NCBI GenBank assembly: GCA_025927595.1
Contig: JAICLD010000003.1
Coordinates: 1 to 39,655 of the forward strand
DNA length: 39,655 nucleotides
Direction of reading: 5' to 3'
Source: Nocardioidaceae bacterium
Lineage (GTDB): Bacteria > Actinomycetota > Actinomycetes > Propionibacteriales > Nocardioidaceae
This document shows, piece after piece, positions 8,086 to 15,986 of the stretch; positions within the stretch are counted from its first letter, which is position 1, and each line of letters opens with the position of its first letter. Under the pieces are notes generated by a model. The model was not told the origin of the DNA. It did no database searches and was given only the letters and a program-made list of their open reading frames with translations. A program made the position numbers and the translations under genes.

Positions 8086-9091
8086 CGGCGGCGGCCCGGC
8101 CCAACGGGTTCGGACGGCGGTCCGCGGGCCCCCGTCCTGTGTCCCACCAGCCGAGGGGCACGCCGAGCTGGTACCACGCCTGCGCGACCGCCGCGGCGCC
8201 GTCGAACACCCCCGCGCCGGCCCGACCGGTCGTGGGCCGCCAGCGGGTGGCCAGGACATGGGTCAGCTCCTCGGCGACCCGTCCCGGCGAGAAGTCGGCC
8301 GAGCGGAGCACCGCCGCGGCGAGGGCGCCGAGCGCGTCCCTCTCGAACCGTCCGGCCCAGCGCGGTGCCGGGTCGACGAGCGTGGACCACAGCAGCGTGG
8401 TGTCCGCGGCGCAGTCCCGTCCGAGCGGAGACCGCCGCAGCACGTCCCCCTCCGTCCGCAGGAGCCCCTGCGCGAGCAGGTGGTCCTGGAGGATCCGCAG
8501 CGGGGGCACGTCCGTTCCGGCCGCTACCCGGATCCAGGGGAACTCCTCGGTCCAGCGGAACCGGTCGTCGAGGGCCCGGACGGTGGCCAGGGGCAGTCGC
8601 CCGCCCTCGAGCCGGAGGCCGTCCTCACCCACGGCGGCCAGCAGCGCCCGGGCGGCAGCCAGCGACAGCGCCGCCCGCGCCGGGACCCGGGGCCCGCGCT
8701 CGACCGCGGCCAGCGCCGGCTGCCAGAACCGGGCGGGCACCCCGGTGAAGGCCGCGGCCCAGCGTCCGACGGAGATCGCCTGGTGGACGCGCGGGGAGCG
8801 GCACACCGCCGCGAGGTCGGGACGCCCCTCCTGCTCGAAGCGGTCACCGAGCGCCCAGGCGACCTCGTGGGGGCGTGCCTCGCCCGGCCGCTGGCCCGGT
8901 CTCTGGCCCAGCCCCTGGCCGCCGGCCGGGAGCCGCAGCGCCAGCTCGCGGGTCAGGAAGCGGCTCAGCAGGGCCGGGTCCGGCGCCGCCGTGCCACCCG
9001 CAGCGGCGCCGCCGTGACCCGCGAGCCAGTCCAGCGCGTCGAGCACGGCGATCCCGACAAGCGCCTCGCTGCTGTCCTGCGCGTCGGTCAC
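8018..9091 (-). CDS. hypothetical protein with winged-helix-like C-terminal half
   Basis: A 357-residue protein with no signal peptide or membrane segment. The N-terminal half is helical with a GQ/RP-rich linker (GQGLGQRPGQRPGEARP). The segment from about residue 160 (LEGGRLPLATVRAL, then PPLRILQDHLLAQGLLRTEGDVLRRSPLGR) resembles the C-terminal region of actinobacterial proteins annotated as plasmid pRiA4b ORF-3-like, which looks like a winged helix. This is recollection and weak. The GTG at 9091 is taken because upstream sequence is unlike protein and a CACAAT box lies about 6 nt upstream. It is divergent from acylphosphatase and overlaps the SDR gene tail to tail by 68 bp. Confidence 0.72.
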   Translation of the reverse strand: MTDAQDSSEALVGIAVLDALDWLAGHGGAAAGGTAAPDPALLSRFLTRELALRLPAGGQGLGQRPGQRPGEARPHEVAWALGDRFEQEGRPDLAAVCRSPRVHQAISVGRWAAAFTGVPARFWQPALAAVERGPRVPARAALSLAAARALLAAVGEDGLRLEGGRLPLATVRALDDRFRWTEEFPWIRVAAGTDVPPLRILQDHLLAQGLLRTEGDVLRRSPLGRDCAADTTLLWSTLVDPAPRWAGRFERDALGALAAAVLRSADFSPGRVAEELTHVLATRWRPTTGRAGAGVFDGAAAVAQAWYQLGVPLGWWDTGRGPADRRPNPLGRAAAVSVLRAVAGGPAGAEPSAASPS

Positions 9092-9133
9092 CCCCGCATT
9101 GTGGCCCGTTCCGCCCACGCGACCGAGCCCGAC

Positions 9134-9139
9134 TATCGT
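9134..9139 (+). promoter_or_regulatory. -10 box TATCGT upstream of acylphosphatase
   Basis: TATCGT matches TANNNT and would start transcription near 9146, giving a leader of about 26 nt that carries the ribosome binding site GAGGGAGG. TTCCGC at 9109-9114, 19 bp upstream, is a weak -35. The leader includes two tandem copies of GACGTCGAGG (9144-9163). Confidence 0.45.
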
Positions 9140-9171
9140 GGCGGACGTCGAGGGACGTCGAGGGAGGCGCG

Positions 9172-9459
9172 ATGGCCGGCGTCGCACAGGACCGGGTGGC
9201 CCGCGAGGTGGTCTGCCACGGGGTCGTGCAGGGGGTCGGGTTCCGCTTCGCATGCCGCGAGCAGGCGCGTGCGGTCGGCGTCGACGGGTGGGTCGGCAAC
9301 GCCGCGGACGGCACCGTCCGTGCACGCGTCGAGGGTCCGCCGGGAGCCGTCGCCGCGATGGTCGACTGGCTGGGCACCGGCCCGCGGCACGCCGACGTGG
9401 AGCGTCTCGACGTGGAGGAGGTCGCCCCCGACGGGACCCCGGGGTTCCGGGTCCGCTGA
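9172..9459 (+). CDS. acyP: acylphosphatase
   Basis: A 95-residue protein of the usual length for the family, which hydrolyses carboxyl-phosphate bonds of acyl phosphates. The signature VVQGVGFRF carries the phosphate-binding Arg, and GWVGNAADGTV carries the catalytic Asn. The ATG at 9172 follows a GAGGGAGG ribosome binding site. It is a free-standing gene between its own promoter and the convergent ThrE-like exporter, whose stop lies 4 bp away. Confidence 0.93.
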   Translation: MAGVAQDRVAREVVCHGVVQGVGFRFACREQARAVGVDGWVGNAADGTVRARVEGPPGAVAAMVDWLGTGPRHADVERLDVEEVAPDGTPGFRVR

Positions 9460-9462
9460 TCC

Positions 9463-10851
9463 TCAGCGGGGGGTCCGGCCGGCCGCGCGCCGGCGCACCG
9501 ACCGGACGCGGGTCGGGCCGACGAGCCGCGGACCGGACAGCCGGGTCTCCAGCCGGCGTGCCTCCCGCTTCAGCGGCTGGGCGAGGTACTCCCCGAAGAT
9601 CACCCCCGACGCCAGCGCGATCGCGATCGCCGCGGCGTTGATGATGGAGATGATTCCGTCCTGGCCCTCCGCCAGCAGGGTGAGGCCGCGGTAGATGGAC
9701 AGGCCCGGGAGCAGCGGCACGATCCCCGGCACCACCACGGTCAGGGGCGGCACCCGCACCCGGCCCGCGACGGAGTAGCTGACCACCCCGATCACGACGG
9801 AGGCGGTGGCCGAGGCCCAGGCGATCCCCAGGCCCCGGTCCACGACGAGGGTCAGCACCACCTGAGCGGCCGCACCCACCGCGGCGATCGGCAGCAGGCT
9901 GCGGATCGGCGCGTAGGACGCGAAGGCGAACGCCGCAGCGGCGAGAGCCGCTCCCATGGTCATGACCGGCAGGTCCGAGAGCGTCGTGGCACCGGGGTTC
10001 AGGTGTCCCAGCCTCACTCCGAGCAGCCGTCCCACGGTCAGTCCCCCGCTGACGCCGGCGATCACGCCCGCGGTGGCCAGCATCGCCTCGAGGATCCGGG
10101 CCCCTGCCGTCAACGGGTAGCCGGTCAGCGCGTCCTGGACCGCACCCATGAAGCTCACGCCGGCGAGCAGCATGATGATCCCGGCCGTGATCACCAGCGA
10201 CGGCGACATCCGGGCGCCGACCGCCGCCGCCAGCACCGCGATCAGCGTCGCGAAGAAGCCGCCGGCCACCTGCTGGTAGAACCCGGGCCACCGACGGCGC
10301 GACATCTCCCGCTGGATGAGGTCGACGCCCATCGAGGCACCGGCGGCGATCAGCGCCACCGAGCCCTCGCCGCCGACGAGCAGGCCGGTCCCGCCCCCCA
10401 TCACGCCGTACCCGAGGGTGACGGCCCAGCGGGGCAGCCGGTGGCCGGAGGAGACGATCCGGGCAAGCCGGGAGCGGGCCTCGTCCCGGCCGACCCGGCC
10501 GGCGAGCAGGTCGCGCACCAGGTGGTCGACGAGGGTCAGGTCCTCGTAGTCGATCTCGCGGTGCCGGACGTGCCGCATCTGGATCAGCGCCGGCTCGTCG
10601 AAGCTGGTCTGGTGGCTCATCGCGAGCTCGGTGAAGGTCACGTCGGCCGTGGCCCCGCGCAGGCCGCAGCCGTGCGCGACGTTGAGCATCGTCGCGGCGA
10701 CGTCGGCGGCGCCGGCCCCGGACGAGAGCAGCATCTCCCCGACGCGCAGCGCCAGGTCCAGGGTCTTGTAGATGTCGCGGGTGTCCTTCGGGGCAGGCTC
10801 GGCGGCGCCCGTGCCGCCGGCCCCCGCCGCTGCGCTCTGCTGCTTGACCAT
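9463..10851 (-). CDS. threonine/serine exporter family protein (ThrE-like)
   Basis: A 462-residue membrane protein. The N-terminal cytoplasmic part (about 30-160) contains ALRVGEMLLSSGAGAADVAATM and the TFTELAMSHQTS region typical of the ThrE N-terminal domain (DUF1212). About ten membrane helices follow, covering both ThrE halves in one polypeptide as in Corynebacterium ThrE, with VVPGIVPLLPGLSIYRGL in the second half. The C-terminus is basic. Members export threonine and serine with proton-motive force. The ATG at 10851 gives the usual short hydrophilic leader; a longer frame upstream is Arg/Gly-rich non-coding sequence. It lies downstream of dinB on the same strand with a 121-bp gap. Confidence 0.9.
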   Translation of the reverse strand: MVKQQSAAAGAGGTGAAEPAPKDTRDIYKTLDLALRVGEMLLSSGAGAADVAATMLNVAHGCGLRGATADVTFTELAMSHQTSFDEPALIQMRHVRHREIDYEDLTLVDHLVRDLLAGRVGRDEARSRLARIVSSGHRLPRWAVTLGYGVMGGGTGLLVGGEGSVALIAAGASMGVDLIQREMSRRRWPGFYQQVAGGFFATLIAVLAAAVGARMSPSLVITAGIIMLLAGVSFMGAVQDALTGYPLTAGARILEAMLATAGVIAGVSGGLTVGRLLGVRLGHLNPGATTLSDLPVMTMGAALAAAAFAFASYAPIRSLLPIAAVGAAAQVVLTLVVDRGLGIAWASATASVVIGVVSYSVAGRVRVPPLTVVVPGIVPLLPGLSIYRGLTLLAEGQDGIISIINAAAIAIALASGVIFGEYLAQPLKREARRLETRLSGPRLVGPTRVRSVRRRAAGRTPR

Positions 10852-10868
10852 CGCGGTACCAGTGTGAC

Positions 10869-10885
10869 GGCCGGGGGCCCCGGCC
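10869..10885 (-). terminator. GC-rich perfect hairpin between dinB and the exporter gene
   Basis: GGCCGGGG and CCCCGGCC are perfect 8-bp arms around one G. The palindrome lies in the 121-bp gap after dinB and before the exporter start. It could end the dinB transcript or be part of the exporter leader. No T-tract follows. Confidence 0.3.
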
Positions 10886-10972
10886 CGCGAGCCGACCGGA
10901 CGGCCGCGGGCGTGGGCTTGCTCACCCGACGACCCGCTCCCTCCCGCATCGTCTGCGGTCGCGGCGCGACGA

Positions 10973-12052
10973 TCACCCGCCCGACAGCAGACGAACCGGA
11001 GGGGGCATCTCCGCGCGGACCCCCACGAGGCGGACCGCACGGGACCGGTCGAAGCGGTCCAGCAGCCCCACGGCCGCCTCCGCGAGCTCGGCCGGGTCGG
11101 AGGTCGGCGCCGGCAGCGTCCGGCTGCGGCTCCGGGTCTCGAACGGCGCGTACCGCAGCTTCAGCCCGACCCGGACCGCGGGCCGGCCCTCCGCCGCGAG
11201 GTCGGCGGCCACCTGCCGCGCCAGCCCGCGTACGGCGTCGGCGACCCCGTCCCAGTCGACGAGGTCGTGCTGGAACGTCGTCTCGCGCCCGTGCCCCCGT
11301 GCGACGTACGGGGTGGCGTCGACCGGCGAGGAGTCCACGCCCCGACCGAGGCGCCGGTACCAGGGCCCCATCGTCGGGCCGAGCCGCTCGGCCAGCAGGG
11401 TGGTGTCGGCGGCAGCCAGGTTCGCGACGGTGCGGATCCCGAGCTCCTCGAGCCGGCGCGCGGTCCTGCGGCCGATCCCCCACAGCGCGTCGGTGGGCCG
11501 CTCCCCCATCTCGTCGAACCAGGTCCGGCTGCTGATCCGGTAGACCCCGCGCGGCTTGCCGAAGTCGGTGGCGATCTTGGCCTGCAGCTTGTTGTCGCCG
11601 ATCCCCACCGAGCAGTGCAGCGCGGTCGCCTCGAGGACGGCCGCGCGGACGTCGCCGGCGAACGCGACCGGGTCGTCGGTGCGGACCGCGAGGAAGGCCT
11701 CGTCCCAGCCGAGGACCTCGACCGGGACCCCGAGGGAGCGCAGCGCGGTCATCACGTCGGCGGAGGCGGCGTCGTACGCCGGCTTGTCCACCGGCAGGAA
11801 GACCGCCTCGGGGCAGCGGCGGGCCGCCGTGCGCAGTGGCATGCCCGAGCGCACCCCGCTCGCGCGGGCCTCGTAGGAGGCGGTCGAGACGACGCCGCGC
11901 TCGGTCGGGTCGCCGCGGCCTCCGACGACGACCGGGAGCCCGGCCAGCTCCGGTCGGCGCAGCACCTCCACCGCCGCGATGAACTGGTCGAGGTCGACGT
12001 GCAGCACCCACTCGCGCGGGGGTGCCGGCTCCTCCGGCTCAGGGGCGCCCAC
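10973..12052 (-). CDS. dinB: DinB2-type Y-family DNA polymerase IV
   Basis: A 359-residue translesion polymerase lacking a beta-clamp tail of the usual QLxLF form. The palm motifs are HVDLDQF (metal ligand D20) and GWDEAFL (D117, E118). The text around them (EWVLHVDLDQFIAAVE, then VVVGGRGDPTERGVVSTASYEAR) matches mycobacterial DinB2 rather than DinB1. The residue at the steric-gate position, Phe13 in E. coli DinB, is Ile25 (codon 11978-11980). DinB2 of M. smegmatis has Leu there and, as I recall, readily inserts ribonucleotides. The GTG at 12052 is used; a CAGGAT box lies 6 nt upstream, suggesting a leaderless message. It follows the metalloprotease gene by 36 bp. Confidence 0.93.
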   Translation of the reverse strand: MGAPEPEEPAPPREWVLHVDLDQFIAAVEVLRRPELAGLPVVVGGRGDPTERGVVSTASYEARASGVRSGMPLRTAARRCPEAVFLPVDKPAYDAASADVMTALRSLGVPVEVLGWDEAFLAVRTDDPVAFAGDVRAAVLEATALHCSVGIGDNKLQAKIATDFGKPRGVYRISSRTWFDEMGERPTDALWGIGRRTARRLEELGIRTVANLAAADTTLLAERLGPTMGPWYRRLGRGVDSSPVDATPYVARGHGRETTFQHDLVDWDGVADAVRGLARQVAADLAAEGRPAVRVGLKLRYAPFETRSRSRTLPAPTSDPAELAEAAVGLLDRFDRSRAVRLVGVRAEMPPPVRLLSGG

Positions 12053-12088
12053 GCCCCCATCCTGCCCGAGCCGACGCCCCCGACCGGC

Positions 12089-14326
12089 TCAGCTGATCCT
12101 GACGAACCCGCTGTGGGTGCCCAGGTGCACCGCCTCGCCCGGGAACACCCAGCGGTACCAGGTCCGGCGGGTGGGCCGGACCAGCCGGCTGACGCCGCCG
12201 TGCGGTCCGGTCCGGGACCGCACGACCGTGACCCACGGTGCGCCGTCCCGGGTGCGGCGCTGCAGGGTCACGGAGGCGTCGCGGACGGTGCTGCCGCTCA
12301 GCGTCCGCAGCGTCGCGCCGACGAGGTGGTGGGTCGGCCGGTGCACCTCCAGCCGCACCGTGACCTTGACGTACGTCGAGCCGGACACCGACGCGCGGAA
12401 GCCGGTGCTGCCCGGGGAGGAGAACCGGACCCATCCGGCCCGGTGGTCCTCCAGGCGCACCGACACCTGCCCGGTGGCGCCCGAGGTCGGACGCGACAGC
12501 GTGGACCAGGACCGCGACCCGCGCCAGCGCACCTGCGCCAGGACGGGCCGGCGCGCCAGCGGGTGCCCGGCGGAGGTGCGCAGCACGGCGCTGACCACGC
12601 CGCTCCTCAGCCGCGGCGTCGTCCACGACGTCACCGTCGACGGGGCGACGCTCGGGGTCGGAGCCGGCTCGTCGGCGTTGACCCGGACCGTCGCCGCGCC
12701 GGTCACCTGCTGGCCGTCGCCCTGGGTGACCACCACGCGGACCGGCAGCGAGCGGGTGGTCGCCGCGGAGGGACAGGTCACCGTCGTCGCGGCGTCGGCG
12801 GGCGACTCGACCGCGCAGTCGTCGGCCTGCCACCGGTAGCCGAGGTCGGTCCCGGTCGCGGCCACGTGGACCGTGAACGGCGTGCCGGCGGCGACCGCCT
12901 CGGGCGCGGTGACGACCGCGGTCGGCGCGGGAGCGGTTCTGACCGTCACGAACGCGGTGCCGGCACCGCCGCCGCCGCTGCCGGCCTCGATCGCGTGCGC
13001 GGTCACTGCGACCGGGCCGGTCACCCCCGCGGGGCACACCAGCGCGGCCGTGTCGGACGTCGCGGTCTCCGACCCGGGCGTGAGCGCGCACCGGGGCTCC
13101 GACGCGGTCCAGGACCAGCTGACGACGCGCGAGGACGCCGCGCTGAACGTGACCCGCCGGCCGCTCAGCGCGTCGCTCGCGGACGCCGTGACGCTCACGT
13201 CCGGGGCCGGGACCGTCGCTGCCACCGTGTCGAGGAAGCTGGAGTCCGCGACGTTCCAGTGCGACGCGAGGAAGCTGCCGGGCGCCGGGTCGGTGCTGAA
13301 GTAGTCGTCGTGCCCGCAGTCGAGGAGCTGGTCCTGGGCCGGTGGGCAGGCCTGGCGCATCGCGATGCCGGAGGAGTCGTCGTAGCACATGATGTCGAAC
13401 TCGTCCGAGCAGTGCCCGTTCGTCGTGGCGTGCGGGGCGCCGGGGAGCACGCCGCCGAGCGTGTGGGTCAGCTCGTGCGCCGCCGTCGAGTGGTCCGAGG
13501 ACCAGCACGGCGCGTCCACCCGGGCGTACGACGCATAGACGCCGTCGTTCTCGTTGTGGGTCGGGGACGGGTCGTCGTACAGCGTGCCCACGCCGCAGAG
13601 CCGGTCGGAGTCGGCGAACATCAGGTAGTGGCGGTCGGTCCTCTTGTAGCCCATCGCCTTGACGGCGGCGATCGTGGTCCAGACGTCGGAGTCCAGGGAC
13701 CCCTTCGGGACGGCGACGTCCTTGATCACCGGCAGGCAGTCGGCGGTGTGCACCCAGCGGACCCGGCGCTCGCCGCCGGTCTGGCGGGCCGAGAGCGCGA
13801 AGACGTCGTCGACGTTCGCCACCTCGTTGCGGAGGACCGGCTGCACGCTCGCGAAACGGTCGACCCGGCTCGCGTCGTGCAGGTAGAGCACCTGCACCCG
13901 GAGGCCGTCCGTGCCGGTGCCGCTGCACGAGGGCGCGACGTGCTGGGTCAGCGTGCGGATCACGGAGGGCCCGACCGGCGAGGCGGGCCCGGTCGGGATC
14001 GGGTCGCCGGCGGAGGCCGGCGCGGCGAGCCGCAGGTCGACCCGGGCCCGCAGGGTGCCGGTGTCCGTGGCGCTCGCCGCGCCCGCACCCGGGGACGGCG
14101 AGACACCGGGCGGCGGCGGGTCGTCCTGCACGGGCACGAGGTCCTGCGGCGCGCCCACGACGCCGACCGCGCCGGCTTGGCCGATCGGGTCGGCCGCACC
14201 GGCCGCCGAGGACACGGCGGCGCCGGCCGCCGTGACGGACCCGGCGGCGGTCAGGACGGTCGCGACCACCCCGACGACCGCGGTGACGGACATCAGGCGC
14301 ATGCGCGGCCAGCAACGCGACGCCAC
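12089..14326 (-). CDS. secreted zinc metalloprotease with Ig-like C-terminal domains
   Basis: A 745-residue exported protein. The signal peptide lies in residues 1-45, with basic start MASRCWPRMR and an Ala/Val core ending near AGAADP. The catalytic domain (about 120-370) has HELTH (H284, E285, H288) followed by TLGG, and a Met-turn-like DIMCYDD (M313). The strict metzincin third His would be at residue 294, which is Leu; H299 (GAPHATT) or H305 may supply it. Six or more Cys suggest disulfides. Beyond 370 come PKD/Ig-like domains (GRRVTFSAASS, SWSWTASEP) and two Ig-like repeats near the end. The GTG at 14326 follows GAGGAGGG. It neighbours GH25 lysozyme on the same strand, 95 bp away. Confidence 0.82.
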   Translation of the reverse strand: MASRCWPRMRLMSVTAVVGVVATVLTAAGSVTAAGAAVSSAAGAADPIGQAGAVGVVGAPQDLVPVQDDPPPPGVSPSPGAGAASATDTGTLRARVDLRLAAPASAGDPIPTGPASPVGPSVIRTLTQHVAPSCSGTGTDGLRVQVLYLHDASRVDRFASVQPVLRNEVANVDDVFALSARQTGGERRVRWVHTADCLPVIKDVAVPKGSLDSDVWTTIAAVKAMGYKRTDRHYLMFADSDRLCGVGTLYDDPSPTHNENDGVYASYARVDAPCWSSDHSTAAHELTHTLGGVLPGAPHATTNGHCSDEFDIMCYDDSSGIAMRQACPPAQDQLLDCGHDDYFSTDPAPGSFLASHWNVADSSFLDTVAATVPAPDVSVTASASDALSGRRVTFSAASSRVVSWSWTASEPRCALTPGSETATSDTAALVCPAGVTGPVAVTAHAIEAGSGGGGAGTAFVTVRTAPAPTAVVTAPEAVAAGTPFTVHVAATGTDLGYRWQADDCAVESPADAATTVTCPSAATTRSLPVRVVVTQGDGQQVTGAATVRVNADEPAPTPSVAPSTVTSWTTPRLRSGVVSAVLRTSAGHPLARRPVLAQVRWRGSRSWSTLSRPTSGATGQVSVRLEDHRAGWVRFSSPGSTGFRASVSGSTYVKVTVRLEVHRPTHHLVGATLRTLSGSTVRDASVTLQRRTRDGAPWVTVVRSRTGPHGGVSRLVRPTRRTWYRWVFPGEAVHLGTHSGFVRIS

Positions 14327-14365
14327 CGGTTCAGTCCCTCCTCGTGGTCCGTGAGCCTCCGAGGA

Positions 14366-14383
14366 GGTATCGGCCTCGATACC
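14366..14383. repeat. 18-bp inverted repeat upstream of the metalloprotease
   Basis: GGTATCGGCCTCGATACC has perfect 7-bp arms around a 4-bp centre. It lies in the 95-bp gap between the GH25 stop and the metalloprotease GTG, about 40 bp before that start. It could be a regulator site or a hairpin ending the lysozyme transcript. CCTCCGAGGAGG beside it can also fold. Confidence 0.5.
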
Positions 14384-14421
14384 CGGACACTTGAGGCTTC
14401 ACGGTTCGGCGTCGGGACGGC

Positions 14422-15831
14422 TCAGTGCGGGCGCACGGTGAGGTAGCTGCTGGTGCGCGGGCTGACCTGGCTGCTGCCCGAGACGACCGCCTTCCACACC
14501 CGCGCCACGCGGGGGTGGATCGTCACCGAGTGCCAGCCGGTCGGCGCGAGGCTGGTGCACCGGCCGACGAGGATCCACCGGCCGCCCTGCAGCGAGCGCT
14601 TGTAGTAGCTGACGACCTGGCCGGCCATCCCTCCGGACGCCGACGTCACGTGGCCGTAGAGCATGAGGGCGTGCCCCCGGGCGACCGTCCGGTGCTCGGG
14701 GCGGAGGTCGACCGCCACCGTCGTACGGACCGGCGCCAACGGCACCGTCGAGGAGACCGCGGCCGCGTAGACCGGGCCGCCGACGAACCGCGCCTGGTAG
14801 GAGGCGGCCGCCGTGGCGGTCGCCGTCAGCGTGAACGCCCCGGCCGCGTCGGTCTTCGCGCCGTCCACCTGGGTCCAGGTGCCGCCGGGGGCGGCCTGGG
14901 CCCAGAGCGTGACCGGGCGCCCGGCGACCGGCGCCGGCGCGGCGGCGGTGCTCAGCGTCCCGGCGAAGGTGGCGGTGGACCCGACGGTGGGTGCCGTGAC
15001 GGGCGGGGTCAGCGACAGCGTGGTGGCCGCGCCGGTGGGCACCGTCGTGCCGCCTCCCGCGGGGCCGCCGGAGCCGCCGGTCGCGTTGGCGAGCAGCGCG
15101 AGCTGCTTGCTGCTGCCGTTGAACCGGTTCATGTCGACCTTGCCGGCGATGCCGTCGACGTGGCCGCTGCTGGTGCGCTGCCAGAACGTCCAGGTCTTCC
15201 AGCCGCCCGGCACGAGGGGGCTCCCGGTGGTGTAGTGGGCGATCCAGAGCGGGTAGTGGGTGAACGCGGTGCTGTTGCCGACGTGGTCGATCCAGAAGTA
15301 CGGCGAGCAGTAGATGATCGGGGTGCGGCCGGTGAGCCGCTCGGTGGTCTCCAGCCAGGTCGCCACCCAGGAGCGCAGCGACGAGGAGGACAGCCCTCCG
15401 GTGGCCTCGAGGTCGAGGACCGGCGGCAGGTCGCCCTTGTCGGAGAACCGGCCCGCCTTGGCGACGAAGTACCGTGCCTGCGCCTCGGCCGACCCGACGC
15501 TGGGCCGGGCGAAGTGGTAGGCCGCCCGGTAGATGCCGGCCTGCTCGGCGCCGTCCCAGTTCTTCCGCAGCAGCGGGTCGGTGTAGTACGTCCCCTCCGT
15601 GGCCTTCATGAACGCGAACGTCACGTCGTCGGAGCGGACCTTGCTCCAGTTGACGGTTCCCTGCCAGTGCGAGACGTCGACCCCGTCGGCGTACGCGACC
15701 GCCGAGGCGACCAGGGCCGCGAGCGCGGTGAGGACGACGACGGCCGGGCGGACGACGCGGGCGGCGCGATCGGCGGTACGGCGTGGGGCGGACGGCGCAG
15801 GGGCGCGCAGCAGGGCAGGGCGACGGGACAC
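14422..15831 (-). CDS. secreted GH25 lysozyme (1,4-beta-N-acetylmuramidase) with Ig-like tail
   Basis: A 469-residue exported muramidase. A long basic N-region (1-28) precedes a hydrophobic core at about 29-47 and a likely cleavage near AYA-DG. The GH25 domain (about 49-245) starts DGVDVSHWQG (D52), with catalytic D140 and E142 in PPVLDLE and the late motif KVDMNRF. A Gly/Pro linker near 250-265 leads to two Ig-like domains resembling those ending the neighbouring metalloprotease. GH25 enzymes cut peptidoglycan glycan strands. The GTG at 15831 is preceded by GGAGGA. A TAGCCT -10-like box at 15895-15900 (minus strand) would give a leader of about 57 nt. Confidence 0.93.
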   Translation of the reverse strand: MSRRPALLRAPAPSAPRRTADRAARVVRPAVVVLTALAALVASAVAYADGVDVSHWQGTVNWSKVRSDDVTFAFMKATEGTYYTDPLLRKNWDGAEQAGIYRAAYHFARPSVGSAEAQARYFVAKAGRFSDKGDLPPVLDLEATGGLSSSSLRSWVATWLETTERLTGRTPIIYCSPYFWIDHVGNSTAFTHYPLWIAHYTTGSPLVPGGWKTWTFWQRTSSGHVDGIAGKVDMNRFNGSSKQLALLANATGGSGGPAGGGTTVPTGAATTLSLTPPVTAPTVGSTATFAGTLSTAAAPAPVAGRPVTLWAQAAPGGTWTQVDGAKTDAAGAFTLTATATAAASYQARFVGGPVYAAAVSSTVPLAPVRTTVAVDLRPEHRTVARGHALMLYGHVTSASGGMAGQVVSYYKRSLQGGRWILVGRCTSLAPTGWHSVTIHPRVARVWKAVVSGSSQVSPRTSSYLTVRPH

Positions 15832-15986
15832 GAGGGTCCTCCGAGACTCCCGGGGCCGTGGGGGGAACGGCCCGCTCTCGAACAGGGCTCTGGCAGGCTA
15901 ACCCGCGGCCGTCGGCGCCCGGGGCGGAACGCCGAGATTGGCGACGGCCGGGCAGCCGCCTGGTCGAGGGCCCGTCACGGACTCGC

